64,000 nucleotides of DNA from Methylobacterium sp. WSM2598 (lineage in GTDB: Bacteria > Pseudomonadota > Alphaproteobacteria > Rhizobiales > Beijerinckiaceae), in assembly GCF_000379105.1 (NCBI RefSeq), contig NZ_KB900609.1, positions 305,781 through 369,780 on the forward strand, read 5' to 3'. Position numbers and translations under genes: made by a program. Positions 17,404 to 26,755 of the stretch are shown here, in pieces; within the stretch, counting starts at the first letter, position 1; every line of letters begins with the position of its first letter. The notes below the pieces were generated by a model that was given only the letters and a program-made list of their open reading frames with translations, was not told where the DNA came from and made no database searches.

Positions 17404-18741
17404 ATGGGAACCACCCTCACGAGGAAGTTGGGCCTCACGGTGCTGGCGCTGATCACCGCCACCAGCCTAGCCGCGGCCCAGACGGCACCTGTCACCGACA
17501 AGGACATCGACGACGCCTACGTCTACCTGCTCGGCCGTGCCCTGGTCATCCGCCAGGAGATGATCGACAGGAGCGGTCCCGACTTTTCCTACAACTGGAT
17601 CAAGTACAATCCTCTTGGGTCGGCCGATTTCGTTAACCCGAACTTCGACGTGGCCTATCTCGAAGCTTGGTTCGCGACCGACGACAAGGCGGCGGCGCTG
17701 CTGGAAATTCCCCAGGTGAAAGGACGCTACTACACGGCGCAGATCCTCGACGAGTGGGGCGAGGTCATCGTCAACATCAACGAGCGCACCTTCCCAACGA
17801 AGCCCTACGGAACCTTCGCCCTCGTGAAGCCTGGCTCGACCGTGGTCGTCCCGCCCGGTGTCGGGCGGATCGAGCTTCATTCCGGCAAGGCGAAGATGCT
17901 CGCGCGGGTCGAGATCAAGGGCGACCCCGACGGCGCGTTGGCGCTGCAACGCGCCTTCAAGGTGACGACCTTGGGCACGCCGGAGGCCGCTCCCCCGCCT
18001 CCGCTCCCGATGTTCGGCAACCAGGACCTTGTTGGGGTCGAGATCTTCGACGACGCAGACGCCAAGCTCGCGAGCGCGCTCGACGTGGCTCCCGGCGCCG
18101 CCGAGATGCAGCAGAAGGTTCGCGCCGTGTCGGCCTACGCGGCGTCGGGCGCGGGCGCGCGCGCCCAGGTCGACGAGAAGCTGCGCAACGTGATCCGCCG
18201 ATTCCGGGAAGATGCCCTGACCAAGTCCGCCCCGTACCGCAATCATTGGCTCTGCGCGACGGGCAGCGGCAACTATGGGGGTGACTTCCGGCGGCGCACC
18301 GCGGCCAATTACGCCGGGATCTGGGCGAACACCTCGGACGAGGTCGTCTACTTCGTCGCAACCCGGGACGCCGACGAGAAGCCGCTCGACGGAAGCAAGG
18401 GCTATGTCCTGCATTTCGCGGCGAACCAATTACCCGAAGCCGTGGTCGACGCCTACTGGTCCGTGATCCTGGTCGGGGTGCCCGACTACCGCGTCGTCCC
18501 CAACCCCCTCAACCGCTTCAACTTCAACAATCTCTCGACGCTGACTAAGGAAGCCGACGGCTCCCTGAAAATCGCGGTCGGGCCGAAGCCGGTCGCCGGC
18601 ATCCCGGAGACGAATTGGCTTCCCTCGGCCGATGGCCGGCCGTTCTCCCTGACGTTCCGCGCCTACGTGCCCAAGGACGCGGTGGAGCGATGCGAGTGGA
18701 CGCCGCCGTCAGTCACAAGGATCGAGGGAGCCCGCCCATGA
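17404..18741 (+). CDS. Secreted DUF1254/DUF1214 protein, paralogue 1
   Basis: 445 residues with a clear signal peptide (LGLTVLALITATSLAAAQT). Mature sequence matches DUF1254 (DAYVYLLGRALVIRQEMIDR; NFDVAYLEAWFATDDKAAAL; RYYTAQILDEWGEVIVNINE) followed by DUF1214 (YVLHFAANQLPEAVVDAYWS; NWLPSADGRPFSLTFRAY). The family is widespread, periplasmic and of unknown activity. It starts 12 bases after the HlyD gene and overlaps the next gene by 4 bases. The next gene is a second member of the family, suggesting that the two act together. Confidence 0.87.
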   Translation: MGTTLTRKLGLTVLALITATSLAAAQTAPVTDKDIDDAYVYLLGRALVIRQEMIDRSGPDFSYNWIKYNPLGSADFVNPNFDVAYLEAWFATDDKAAALLEIPQVKGRYYTAQILDEWGEVIVNINERTFPTKPYGTFALVKPGSTVVVPPGVGRIELHSGKAKMLARVEIKGDPDGALALQRAFKVTTLGTPEAAPPPPLPMFGNQDLVGVEIFDDADAKLASALDVAPGAAEMQQKVRAVSAYAASGAGARAQVDEKLRNVIRRFREDALTKSAPYRNHWLCATGSGNYGGDFRRRTAANYAGIWANTSDEVVYFVATRDADEKPLDGSKGYVLHFAANQLPEAVVDAYWSVILVGVPDYRVVPNPLNRFNFNNLSTLTKEADGSLKIAVGPKPVAGIPETNWLPSADGRPFSLTFRAYVPKDAVERCEWTPPSVTRIEGARP

Positions 18742-20225
18742 CCCGAAGGCACCATGTCTCGGCAGCGGTCGCGCTCGCGCTGCTTGCGGCCACACCGGCC
18801 TCGAAGGCCGAAACGCTCGCGCCGTCTCCCAACTGGACGGCAGCGATGCCGCCCGCGCCAGACAGCACGGTCAAGATCACGGAAGCCTATGCCCGCATGG
18901 TCGCGCGCGACGCCTACTTTTGGGCTTGGCCGATGGTGAACATCTACAATCGACGGCAGGCCAACAAGCAGGCCCGTGAGGCGGGATTGTTGAACGGCGT
19001 GCTGCCGTACGCGCCCCTGAATGCCATGGCGATGCTGCACGATTACATCGCGCCCGAGCAGCGCTGGGTCGCCTGCCCGAACCAGGACGTCGTGTACGGA
19101 GCGTCCATCGCGGCGCTCGACGAGACGCCAGTCGTGGTTCAAGTCCCCGATTTCGGGAATCGATTCTGGGTTTACCAAGTGGTGGATACCCGCACCGACG
19201 GCTTCGCCCAACTCGGCTCCATGTACGGCACACGGCCGGGCTTCTACCTGCTGGTCGGCCCGAACTGGACGGGAGAGGTCCCGAAGGGGATTGCCCGGGT
19301 GTTCCGCGCCAAGACGGGCACGGCGTTCGTGCTGCCTCGCGTCTTCATGGACGACACGCCCGAGGACCGCCAAGCCATCCAGTCGGCCATCGACGGGATC
19401 GATGCCTATCCGCTCTCGCAGTTCGACGGAACGATGAAGCAGCACGACTGGCAGCGGCTGCCCAAGTTGGGCTCGCCGGCGGAAGGAGGAGGCTCGGGAG
19501 AGACGAAGTGGGTGTTCCCGGAGAAGTTCTTCGACGAGCTGCCGCTGGTGCTGAAAGACGCGCCGCCCTTGCCGGGCGAGGAAGCCCGGTACGCGCAGGT
19601 CATGGCCGTCCTCGCCGCTGCTCGACGCGACCCGGCCCTCAAGCAGGCCATGGCCGACGAGGCCTCGAAGGCCGAGAGGGAGATGATCGACCCGCTCCTC
19701 CAGTTTCGCAACTGGGGCGTTCAGCTCAAGGATCATTGGAGCACGACGTCCAACAACGCCGCGTTCGGCGTCGACTACTTCACTCGCACGGCGGCCGCAA
19801 AATCGAACATCTTCGTCAACGCACCCACGGAGACAAAGTATTACTATCAAGATCTCGATGCGTCAGGGGCGCGGCTCAACGGCGCCAAACGCTACACGGT
19901 GACCTTTCCGAAGGGAGGAACCCCGCCGGTCGACGGCTTCTGGTCGCTGACACTCTACGACGCGGCACACTTCTTCGTGCCGAACGAGATTCAGCGCTAC
20001 TCGCTCGGCACCAAGAACAAGACCATGAAGTATGGTCCAGACGGCTCGCTTACGGTGTACGTGCAGGCGGAGCCCCCGCCGGAGGCCCAGCGCGACAACT
20101 GGTTGCCGGCGCCCAAGGACGGGGACTTCTCGCTCTACGTCCGGGCCTACTGGCCGAGGACCGCCGTAGTCGACGGTTCATGGGCACCGCCAGCGGTTCA
20201 GCGAGCCGGTCAACCTGCACGCTAG
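18738..20225 (+). CDS. Secreted DUF1254/DUF1214 protein, paralogue 2
   Basis: 495 residues from an ATG that overlaps the previous stop (ATGA). Signal peptide VSAAVALALLAATPASKAE. DUF1254 features: ARDAYFWAWPMVNIYNRRQA, CPNQDVVYGASIAALDETPV and FWVYQVVDTRTDGFAQLGS. DUF1214 features: GTPPVDGFWSLTLYDAAHFF and DNWLPAPKDGDFSLYVRAYW. It belongs to the longer branch of the family and ends convergently 24 bases from the BatD-like gene. Activity unknown; both paralogues should be periplasmic. Confidence 0.87.
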   Translation: MTRRHHVSAAVALALLAATPASKAETLAPSPNWTAAMPPAPDSTVKITEAYARMVARDAYFWAWPMVNIYNRRQANKQAREAGLLNGVLPYAPLNAMAMLHDYIAPEQRWVACPNQDVVYGASIAALDETPVVVQVPDFGNRFWVYQVVDTRTDGFAQLGSMYGTRPGFYLLVGPNWTGEVPKGIARVFRAKTGTAFVLPRVFMDDTPEDRQAIQSAIDGIDAYPLSQFDGTMKQHDWQRLPKLGSPAEGGGSGETKWVFPEKFFDELPLVLKDAPPLPGEEARYAQVMAVLAAARRDPALKQAMADEASKAEREMIDPLLQFRNWGVQLKDHWSTTSNNAAFGVDYFTRTAAAKSNIFVNAPTETKYYYQDLDASGARLNGAKRYTVTFPKGGTPPVDGFWSLTLYDAAHFFVPNEIQRYSLGTKNKTMKYGPDGSLTVYVQAEPPPEAQRDNWLPAPKDGDFSLYVRAYWPRTAVVDGSWAPPAVQRAGQPAR

Positions 20226-20249
20226 AGGTGTCCTACCGGAGGACGGCCT

Positions 20250-21524
20250 TCACGCCGGCCGGCTGCTGGATGCAGGCGCGGCGGGGTTCAACGGCGGCAG
20301 GTCCATTCGCTTCGTTCCGGTGGCCTCCTTCGCCAGATCCTTGCGGACCTTCGGGACGACGTGGCGGAGCTGCCGCCCCATGTCGACCGACCAGGAGCCC
20401 CCCTCACCGAACAAGGTGCGCTCCAGTTCGTCGGCGAGCGGCGCCAGGCGCGGATCCCGCCTTGCGCGCTGCCGCACGCTGAAAGGTAGCCGGGCAAGCC
20501 ATGTCGCGAGCGCCCGGTAAGTCGCCGGGGCGTCGCCGCTCCGGGCAACCCGGCGCAACTCGGACCGTGCCGTCGCTTCCGAGGTGTCGACTCTCCGGAC
20601 CCGGCGTCGTCGGAGGGCCGCTGCGATACCGAGCAGCAAAGCAATCCCGAGCAACGCTCCGGCGGCCCAAACCCATGTCCTTCCACGGCGAGGCACGGGC
20701 TCCGTCGCCGATGCCGCCTGAGTTACGGCCACCCGGACGCCGGCAAGCGTCACCGCGCGTGCGCGCGCTTCGTCCAGGTCCCACCAGGGCTGGACGACGG
20801 ATGGCAGGTCGTAGCTGCCCGGCTCCTCGAAGACGTAGGTCACCCTGTCGAGGCGAGAACCGGTGAGGGCGCCGCGGTTCACCCGGTCCTCGGAGCGCGG
20901 AGGGTCGACGTAGATCCGGACCCCCTCGGGAGCGGTGAAGGCGAGGTCGGCCATGCCCATGGCGGGGACACCGTCGACGCTGCGGCGGATCGTGCGGACC
21001 AAGGCGCCGCCGGGCTTGAGCCGCGCCTGCGCAGGGTCGGGCTCCCAGCCCTGGGTGGCGTCGACCTCGTCCGCGGCGATGACGGGTCCGGATGGGTCGA
21101 GCCCCGGAGGCACGGTGACGACGATGCGCCGCGCCTCGCCACTCGCCGTTCCCGTCCGGTCACCCGCCGCGTCGAGCAGCGTGACCTCGGCGGCGGGGAT
21201 GTCGATGGCCCCTCCACGGCGCGGGAACACGACGAACTCGAACTGTTGCCCAACGTAGGGCTGGCCATTGATCTGGTCGTTCGTGGTGACGCCCTGTGTC
21301 TCGAAGCGCAGGACTTGGGCGCCCGGGACGTCACCGACCTTGACCCGCGGCGGGCGCGGCATGCTGCCGGGAAAGAGAACGTCCACGCGGAGGTGAACCG
21401 GCTGGCCCACGACAATGCCTCCCGTCTCATTGACCTGGGTCCGGACCACGACCTCGGCGGCCTTCGCCGGTGCGGGGCTCGCCCTCACGACCGCCAGCGC
21501 GAGGATAACCACCGGCCTCCTCAT
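20250..21524 (-). CDS. batD: BatD-like protein
   Basis: 424 residues, last gene of a seven-gene operon. The N-terminus is a signal peptide (VVILALAVVRASPAPAKA). The next 250 residues are beta-rich BatD repeats (VNETGGIVVGQPVHLRVDVL; VGQQFEFVVFPRRGGAIDIP), followed by one membrane span (TWVWAAGALLGIALLLGIAA) and a cytosolic helical tail. In Bacteroides and Leptospira, Bat proteins have been linked to stress and oxygen tolerance, though the mechanism is unclear. It overlaps the TPR gene by 4 bases. Confidence 0.8.
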   Translation of the reverse strand: MRRPVVILALAVVRASPAPAKAAEVVVRTQVNETGGIVVGQPVHLRVDVLFPGSMPRPPRVKVGDVPGAQVLRFETQGVTTNDQINGQPYVGQQFEFVVFPRRGGAIDIPAAEVTLLDAAGDRTGTASGEARRIVVTVPPGLDPSGPVIAADEVDATQGWEPDPAQARLKPGGALVRTIRRSVDGVPAMGMADLAFTAPEGVRIYVDPPRSEDRVNRGALTGSRLDRVTYVFEEPGSYDLPSVVQPWWDLDEARARAVTLAGVRVAVTQAASATEPVPRRGRTWVWAAGALLGIALLLGIAAALRRRRVRRVDTSEATARSELRRVARSGDAPATYRALATWLARLPFSVRQRARRDPRLAPLADELERTLFGEGGSWSVDMGRQLRHVVPKVRKDLAKEATGTKRMDLPPLNPAAPASSSRPA

Positions 21525-22183
21525 GGTCGCCCCCCCTGCGGAGCCCCGGAATCGGCACCGGACGCCGTTTGGAGTTGGTAGGCGAACTTCACCCGCAGGA
21601 AGTCCGCCGGCCGCGTCTGCACCCGCTTCAACCAGAGGGCCCGGACCGCCTCGTCCGACATGGGCTTCCCGTCGCCCTGGACCGTGGTGTCCGCGCTGCC
21701 CTTCTTGCCCTTGTCGTAGACAACCTCGTCGGGGCTCGACTCGGTGTCACCGGTTTCGCCGCCCTCCTGACGCATGCGTTCGGCCCGGAGGCGCGCGATC
21801 TCGCGGTTGGCCGCCGCGGCCTCCCAACCCGGGCGGAGCGCCAGGGCCCGGTCGTAGCGCCTCACGGCGGCGTCGTACTTGCCGAGCATCACCAGGGCGT
21901 TGCCCTGGTCATAGGCTCCCTCCGCCGTGTCGACGCCGCCGAACGCTTGCGCCGCAGCCTTGAAGTCGCCCGCCCGGAACAGGGCCACGCCGCGCCAGAT
22001 CGGATCGCGGAACGCGGAAGCCGCCTCGCCCGGACGGCCTCGCTCCATCAGGAAGCGCCCGCGCTGGTCCGGCGTGAGCAGGAGGTTTCGCAAGCCGACG
22101 TGGTAGGCGGTCGCGCCAAGCGCCAGGACGACGGTGAGTGACAGGAGGACGTACGGGTGCGGGGGCTTGGCGAGGCGGATCAT
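21521..22183 (-). CDS. TPR membrane protein, BatC-like
   Basis: 220 residues from the ATG that overlaps the BatB stop. One N-terminal span (PYVLLSLTVVLALGATAYHV), then TPR-like helices (GRFLMERGRPGEAASAFRDP; GVALFRAGDFKAAAQAFGGV; GNALVMLGKYDAAVRRYDRA), and an acidic, Gly-rich linker before a C-terminal helix. This is the usual architecture of the TPR partner in Bat operons. Probably a scaffold on the periplasmic side. Confidence 0.78.
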   Translation of the reverse strand: MIRLAKPPHPYVLLSLTVVLALGATAYHVGLRNLLLTPDQRGRFLMERGRPGEAASAFRDPIWRGVALFRAGDFKAAAQAFGGVDTAEGAYDQGNALVMLGKYDAAVRRYDRALALRPGWEAAAANREIARLRAERMRQEGGETGDTESSPDEVVYDKGKKGSADTTVQGDGKPMSDEAVRALWLKRVQTRPADFLRVKFAYQLQTASGADSGAPQGGRP

Positions 22184-23097
22184 GCCGTCACCCAACCGCT
22201 GCGGAACCAGAGCAGCGTGAGGAGGGCGAGGAGCGGCGTCAGCCAGTAACCCGCCTCCTTCCAGTGCTGCCCTTCGCCCGCGACCTCGGCCGCGCGACCG
22301 GTGCGGTCGAGCCGTCGGGCTACCGCCTCGACATCGGCCTGATCCACCGTGGTCGCAACGAGGTCCGCGTCGAGGGACCGCGCGACGTCGGCTAGGCGTC
22401 CGCGATCTTGGTCCGGAGGCAGAAGCGCGAAAACAGTCGCGGGGTGACCGAGGCGGGATGGGCCGAGGCCGCCGGCTGCGCCGGCCGTGGTGTCGGCCAC
22501 CAAGAGGATCGAGCCGCCGTGGCCCCCTCCTGCGAGGACGCGGTCGGCCAGGGCAGCGGCGCCCGCGATGTCGTCTCCCTCGCGTGGCATGATCTCGGGC
22601 GAGAGGGCCTGCGCGAGGTTCAGGACGACGGTGGCATCCGGCGTCGGCGGCAGGACGAGATGGCTGGATCCCGAGTAAGCGATTAGGCCGGTGGAAGCGC
22701 CCTCGCGCAGCTTGAGCAGGTCGGCCAGCTTCTGGCGCGCCCGGTCGAGGCGGGTCGGCGCCAGGTCCGGGGTCATCATCGTGGGCGCGACCCGGAGGAC
22801 GACCATCACCGGGGGCTTGGCATCAGCGAAGGGTGACGGCTCGCGCTCCCACGCGGGCCCCGCAACGGCGAACGCGGCGAGGACCCAGACAGCGAGGAGC
22901 AGCGCGTTCGGCGAGAACCACGACCGGCTCTTTCGCCCGACGAGCAGGTGCCGGAGCAGTTCCGGGTCGATCACGCGCCGCCAGCGCTGGGTCTCGTCCG
23001 ATCCCCGCCGCTCCAGGTACCAGAGCGCCGCTGCCGGCAGCAGCAACAGGAGCCAGGCCGGGCGCTCGAAATGGAAGGCCGCGAATGCGCTCATCAC
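22180..23097 (-). CDS. BatB-like von Willebrand factor A protein with degenerate MIDAS
   Basis: 305 residues: N-terminal spans, a vWA domain and a C-terminal span (YWLTPLLALLTLLWFRSGWV). The strand that normally ends in the metal-binding DxSxS reads VMVVLRVAPTMMTPDLAPTR, so Asp and both Ser of the MIDAS are replaced by Arg, Ala and Thr. The following helix (RLDRARQKLADLL) is normal. It overlaps its neighbours by 4 bases on both sides, so it is under operon control and otherwise intact. It probably lost metal-dependent ligand binding but kept a structural role beside BatA. Confidence 0.82.
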   Translation of the reverse strand: MMSAFAAFHFERPAWLLLLLPAAALWYLERRGSDETQRWRRVIDPELLRHLLVGRKSRSWFSPNALLLAVWVLAAFAVAGPAWEREPSPFADAKPPVMVVLRVAPTMMTPDLAPTRLDRARQKLADLLKLREGASTGLIAYSGSSHLVLPPTPDATVVLNLAQALSPEIMPREGDDIAGAAALADRVLAGGGHGGSILLVADTTAGAAGGLGPSRLGHPATVFALLPPDQDRGRLADVARSLDADLVATTVDQADVEAVARRLDRTGRAAEVAGEGQHWKEAGYWLTPLLALLTLLWFRSGWVTA

Positions 23098-24122
23098 GAG
23101 GTCCCCACCTTCGAGGCCAGCGCGGGTCCGGGCAGGGGCGCACGCGATGGGGAGCGGCCCCGAAGGAGCAGGTGAGCGGCCTGCGCGAGGAGCGAGACGA
23201 GCAGGGCTACCGCGAGCGGGACCCAGTAGACGTCCTTCCTCGGCCGGAACGTGACCGTGTCGATCCGGCGGGTTTCGATCCCGTCCAGCCGGTCGTAGAT
23301 GCGGGCGAGTTCGTCGCGGTCGAGGGCGCGGAAGAAGCCGCCGCCCGTCGCGGAGGCGACATCCTTCAGGGTCGTCTCATCGAGCTTGTCCTCGCCGACT
23401 GTCGACGGATCCCCGATGGCGACCGTATGGATGACGATGCCTTTGTCCTTGGCGACACCCGCGGCCTCGGTCGACGGAACCTGGCTGGCCGTGTCGTTGC
23501 CGTCGGTGAGGGCGATGATGGTCTTGGCCTTCACCGTGCTCCGGTCGAACAGGGTGATCCCGAGCCCGATGGCATCGCCCAGCGCCGTGCGAGGACCCGC
23601 CATCCCGACGACGGTGTCACGCAGCATCTCGCGGCAGAGGTCGAGGTCCGTGGTGAACGGCACGAGCGCGAAGGGCGCGTCGCCGAAGACCACGACCCCG
23701 GCGCGGTCGCCCTTGCGGCGTGACAGGAAGTCGTCGAGCACGGCCTTCACGGCCGTCAGCCGGTCGACCGTCCTGCCCGACGCATCGGCGAAGTCCTTCG
23801 TGTCCATCGACCCGGAGAGGTCCACCAACAGGAGGAGGTCGCGCGTCGGCTGGTCCCGGTGGAGGGGCGGCTCGATCCATTGCGGGCGCATCAGGGCTGC
23901 GAGCGCGAGAAGCCAGCAGGCAACCAGCGTCGCGAGGCGCGGTAGGCTTCTCGGGGCCACCAGCCCGCCCGGGTGAGGGTTCCGGCCCGTAAGTGCGACC
24001 AGGCGGTCGAAGAAGGGGACGCGCAGTCCCGCGTGGGATGTCACGTGCGCCGGCAGGAGCCACCACGCCAGGAGCGGCAGGGGAGCGATGAGGACCAGCC
24101 AGGGATAGGAGAACGTGAGCAC
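23094..24122 (-). CDS. batA: BatA-like von Willebrand factor A protein
   Basis: 342 residues. N-terminal spans (PWLVLIAPLPLLAWWLLPAH; LATLVACWLLALAALMRP) precede a vWA domain with an intact MIDAS, LLLLVDLSGSMDTKDF (DxSxS), then GDRAGVVVFGDAPFALVPFT and ALTDGNDTASQVPS. A C-terminal span (VYWVPLAVALLVSLLAQAA) follows. BatA is the intact partner of the degenerate BatB. Start overlaps nothing upstream (2-base gap to the DUF4381 gene). Confidence 0.88.
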   Translation of the reverse strand: MLTFSYPWLVLIAPLPLLAWWLLPAHVTSHAGLRVPFFDRLVALTGRNPHPGGLVAPRSLPRLATLVACWLLALAALMRPQWIEPPLHRDQPTRDLLLLVDLSGSMDTKDFADASGRTVDRLTAVKAVLDDFLSRRKGDRAGVVVFGDAPFALVPFTTDLDLCREMLRDTVVGMAGPRTALGDAIGLGITLFDRSTVKAKTIIALTDGNDTASQVPSTEAAGVAKDKGIVIHTVAIGDPSTVGEDKLDETTLKDVASATGGGFFRALDRDELARIYDRLDGIETRRIDTVTFRPRKDVYWVPLAVALLVSLLAQAAHLLLRGRSPSRAPLPGPALASKVGTS

Positions 24123-24124
24123 GG

Positions 24125-24619
24125 TCAGCCCGCCCCTGCCTTGCCGGTCGAGCGGTGCTGGGCGACCCAGATCCGGGCTTGCTCGATCAACCTGCGCACC
24201 TCGGCAGGCTCGGGACCATGAGCGCCGTAGGCCTGGCTCAGCAGCCTGCGCATCGCGGGGGCATCGAGTTTGCCCCCTCCGCTTCCGGCGAGGAAATCGG
24301 CCCAGTTCGCACCACTCAAACGCGCGACCTGCTCGCGAGGGAAGGCCACCAGCGCCGCCCGCTTCATCACCTCCGAGACCCGTTCGATGGAGCGGGCATC
24401 CGGCCGGGGCGAGGCCGCGGTGGCGTCGAGTTCCGCGAGGGCCGCGCGTCGATAGGCATTGGCCCGGTGTCGTCTCCGCAGGTCTCGCAGGAGAAGCGCC
24501 AGCATGGCCGCGAGCCCCGTCAACACGATCCAGGCACCTGGCCCAGGGGGCCAGAACGCCACCGGGGCCGGCACCGCCAGGTCCCGTAGGTTCTCCAGGC
24601 TGCCGGGATCCGCATTCAT
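24125..24619 (-). CDS. DUF4381 membrane protein
   Basis: 164 residues. An N-terminal span (GAWIVLTGLAAMLALLLRDL) is followed by a basic region and a helical cytosolic domain ending in GANWADFLAGSGGGKLDAPA and YGAHGPEPAEVRRLIEQARI, typical of DUF4381. In MoxR/Bat operons this family sits between the DUF58 and BatA genes, as it does here. The ATG chosen overlaps the DUF58 stop by 4 bases; upstream sequence in the same frame is only shadow. Confidence 0.78.
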   Translation of the reverse strand: MNADPGSLENLRDLAVPAPVAFWPPGPGAWIVLTGLAAMLALLLRDLRRRHRANAYRRAALAELDATAASPRPDARSIERVSEVMKRAALVAFPREQVARLSGANWADFLAGSGGGKLDAPAMRRLLSQAYGAHGPEPAEVRRLIEQARIWVAQHRSTGKAGAG

Positions 24620-25620
24620 GGGGAAGTCCCCTTGGCGCCGGAGAGACGTCGCTCGGCCCTTCTCCCGATCAGCCTCTGCAACTGGGTCGCGACATCCTCG
24701 GCGGTCGAGACCGGGAGCACGGGGATGGCTCGTCGGAGCGAGAGCGCGCCCAGGCGCTCCCGCCACTCGGTGCGCTCGTCCGAGTAGCGGCTGCGCAAGT
24801 TCTTCGAGGAGGAATCGACCTCGACCTGTGCCTCGCCCGAGCTGAACACCGCGGGGCCAACGTCCGGAAGCTCCAGTTCGAGCGGGTCATGGACATGGAC
24901 TGCAAGGACGTCGTTGTGGGCCGTGAGGCGGGTGACGAGGCGCGCGGTCTCCGCGTCCTCGCCCGCGGCGTCGGTGACGAGGCAAACGAGCCAGTCGTGC
25001 GTCGCCAGGCGCTCGGCCCGGCGCAGGGCCTCGTTGAGTTGCCCGTCAGCTCCGGGAGACGCGGCGCCAGCGCCGAGAAGCCCGTTCCGCCGCGAGACCT
25101 CGGCGATGACCCTGACGGCCCCCGTATCCCGCCCCTGCGGTCTCACCTCGGTCATGTCAGCGTCGCCGAACACGACCGCACCGACGCGGTCGCCCAGCGA
25201 CGTGACTCGCCAAGCCGCCAGAGCCGCGATCTCGGCCGCCACGACCGACTTCATCGCCCGCCGGCTCCCGAAGAACATCGTGGTGCGCTGGTCGACGAGG
25301 AGCAGGACCGGCCGGTCGCGCTCCTCCGAATAGACGCGGATGTGGGGCGCTCCGAGGCGGGCGGTCGCCAGCCAGTCGATGGTGCGAGTGTCGTCGCCCT
25401 CGAAGTAGTGGCGCAACTCCTCGAAGTTCAGGCCCCGTCCCCGCAGGCGGGAGGCGTGCCGGCCGGAGAGCAGGCTGTGCACCGGCTGCCGCGGCAGGAA
25501 GCTGAAGCCCTTCGCCCGATGCCTGAGTCGCAGAAGCTCGTCGAGGCTGACGTAGGCGAGCGCTCCGGCGGACGGCTTCCCGCCCCTCCCGTCGCCGCGC
25601 CGCTCTTTCAACTGCGCCAT
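24616..25620 (-). CDS. DUF58 protein
   Basis: 334 residues with the hallmark of DUF58 (FEELRHYFEGDDTRTIDWLA, near residue 70), preceded by the GRHASRLRGRGLNF segment and followed by a vWA-like domain (RDRPVLLLVDQRTTMFFGSR). DUF58 proteins are the regular partners of MoxR ATPases. It begins 13 bases after the MoxR stop. There is no membrane span, so it should be cytosolic. Confidence 0.87.
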   Translation of the reverse strand: MAQLKERRGDGRGGKPSAGALAYVSLDELLRLRHRAKGFSFLPRQPVHSLLSGRHASRLRGRGLNFEELRHYFEGDDTRTIDWLATARLGAPHIRVYSEERDRPVLLLVDQRTTMFFGSRRAMKSVVAAEIAALAAWRVTSLGDRVGAVVFGDADMTEVRPQGRDTGAVRVIAEVSRRNGLLGAGAASPGADGQLNEALRRAERLATHDWLVCLVTDAAGEDAETARLVTRLTAHNDVLAVHVHDPLELELPDVGPAVFSSGEAQVEVDSSSKNLRSRYSDERTEWRERLGALSLRRAIPVLPVSTAEDVATQLQRLIGRRAERRLSGAKGTSP

Positions 25621-25633
25621 CGCGTGCCCCGTG

Positions 25634-26641
25634 TCAGGCCGCCACCGCGACCTGCTTGATCACCTCGTCGAGGACCCCGTCGGCCGTCACCCCGTCCGCG
25701 CTGGCCTCGTAGCTGAGGGAGACCCGATGCCTCAGGCAGTCGTGCGCCACCGCCTGGACGTCCTCCGGCGTGGCGTAGTCGCGCCCGCGCAGCCACGCGG
25801 TCACGCGCGCACAGCGGTCGAGGGCGAGGGAGCCGCGCGGGCTCGCCCCGATGGCGACCCAGGCCTTCAGCTTGTCGCCGAACTCGGCGGGACGGCGCGT
25901 GGCGGCGACGAGGCCGACCATGTAGGCCTCCACGGCATCCTTGGTGACGACGCGGTCGATCTCGGCCCGGGCGTCGAGGATGACCTGCTGCGGGATCTTC
26001 GGCGGCTTGGGTGCGGCCGCTCCCGCCGGGGCCTGCTCGGACCGTACGAGCCGGAGGACCCGCACCTCGTCGGCATCCGAGGGATAGTCGATCCGAACAT
26101 GCATCAGGAACCGATCCATCTGCGCCTCCGGCAGCGGATAGGTCCCCTCCTGCTCGATGGGGTTCTGGGTCGCGAGCACCATGAAGAGGGGTGGCAGGTC
26201 GTAGCGCTTGCCCGCCACCGTCACGTGACGCTCCTCCATCGCCTCCAAGAGGGCGGACTGCACCTTGGCGGGTGCGCGGTTGATCTCGTCGGCCAGCACC
26301 AAGTTCCCGAACACCGGGCCCTTGCGGAACTCGAACCGCCCGTCGTTGCGCAGGATCTCGCCGCCGGTGACGTCCGACGGCAGGAGGTCGGGCGTGAACT
26401 GGATGCGGCTGAAGTCGGATTCCAGGTTCTTCGAGAGGCTCTTGATCGCCCGGGTCTTGGCGAGGCCAGGCAGCCCTTCAAGGAGGACGTGGCCGTCGGC
26501 GAGCAGCGCGATGACGATGCGTTCGACCACGCGCTCCTGGCCGATGATGTCCCGGTTGATGCGCGCCTGCAGGTCGAGGACGGCGGCGCGTGCCGCGGAG
26601 CCCGTTCCCACGTCTGCTCGGTCTTGGATGTCCTGCAACAT
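25634..26641 (-). CDS. MoxR-family AAA ATPase
   Basis: 335 residues, first gene of the Bat operon. Walker A LLEGLPGLAKTRAIKSL, Walker B LVLADEINRAPAKVQSALLE, sensor-1 region LPPLFMVLATQNPIEQEGTY and sensor-2 region at GASPRGSLALDRCARVTAWL. MoxR ATPases act as chaperones that activate vWA-domain partners, which fits the gene order MoxR-DUF58-DUF4381-BatA-BatB-TPR-BatD. Two copies of the shared TGTTACNGTTACA motif lie 52 and 115 bases upstream. Confidence 0.93.
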   Translation of the reverse strand: MLQDIQDRADVGTGSAARAAVLDLQARINRDIIGQERVVERIVIALLADGHVLLEGLPGLAKTRAIKSLSKNLESDFSRIQFTPDLLPSDVTGGEILRNDGRFEFRKGPVFGNLVLADEINRAPAKVQSALLEAMEERHVTVAGKRYDLPPLFMVLATQNPIEQEGTYPLPEAQMDRFLMHVRIDYPSDADEVRVLRLVRSEQAPAGAAAPKPPKIPQQVILDARAEIDRVVTKDAVEAYMVGLVAATRRPAEFGDKLKAWVAIGASPRGSLALDRCARVTAWLRGRDYATPEDVQAVAHDCLRHRVSLSYEASADGVTADGVLDEVIKQVAVAA

Positions 26642-26692
26642 GCCGGTGCGCTCCCGGCGGGAGTCTGGACGAGCGGGCGCCTAAGTCAGCCC

Positions 26693-26705
26693 TGTTACCG
26701 TTACA
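26693..26705 (+). promoter_or_regulatory. TGTTACNGTTACA motif, copy 3
   Basis: TGTTACCGTTACA, 52 bases upstream of the MoxR operon and inside the first unit of the tandem duplication. Confidence 0.6.
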
Positions 26706-26755
26706 GCCTTGCGAACCCAGCGGGAGTGTGGCCGAGCCAGTGCCCAATTCAGTCC

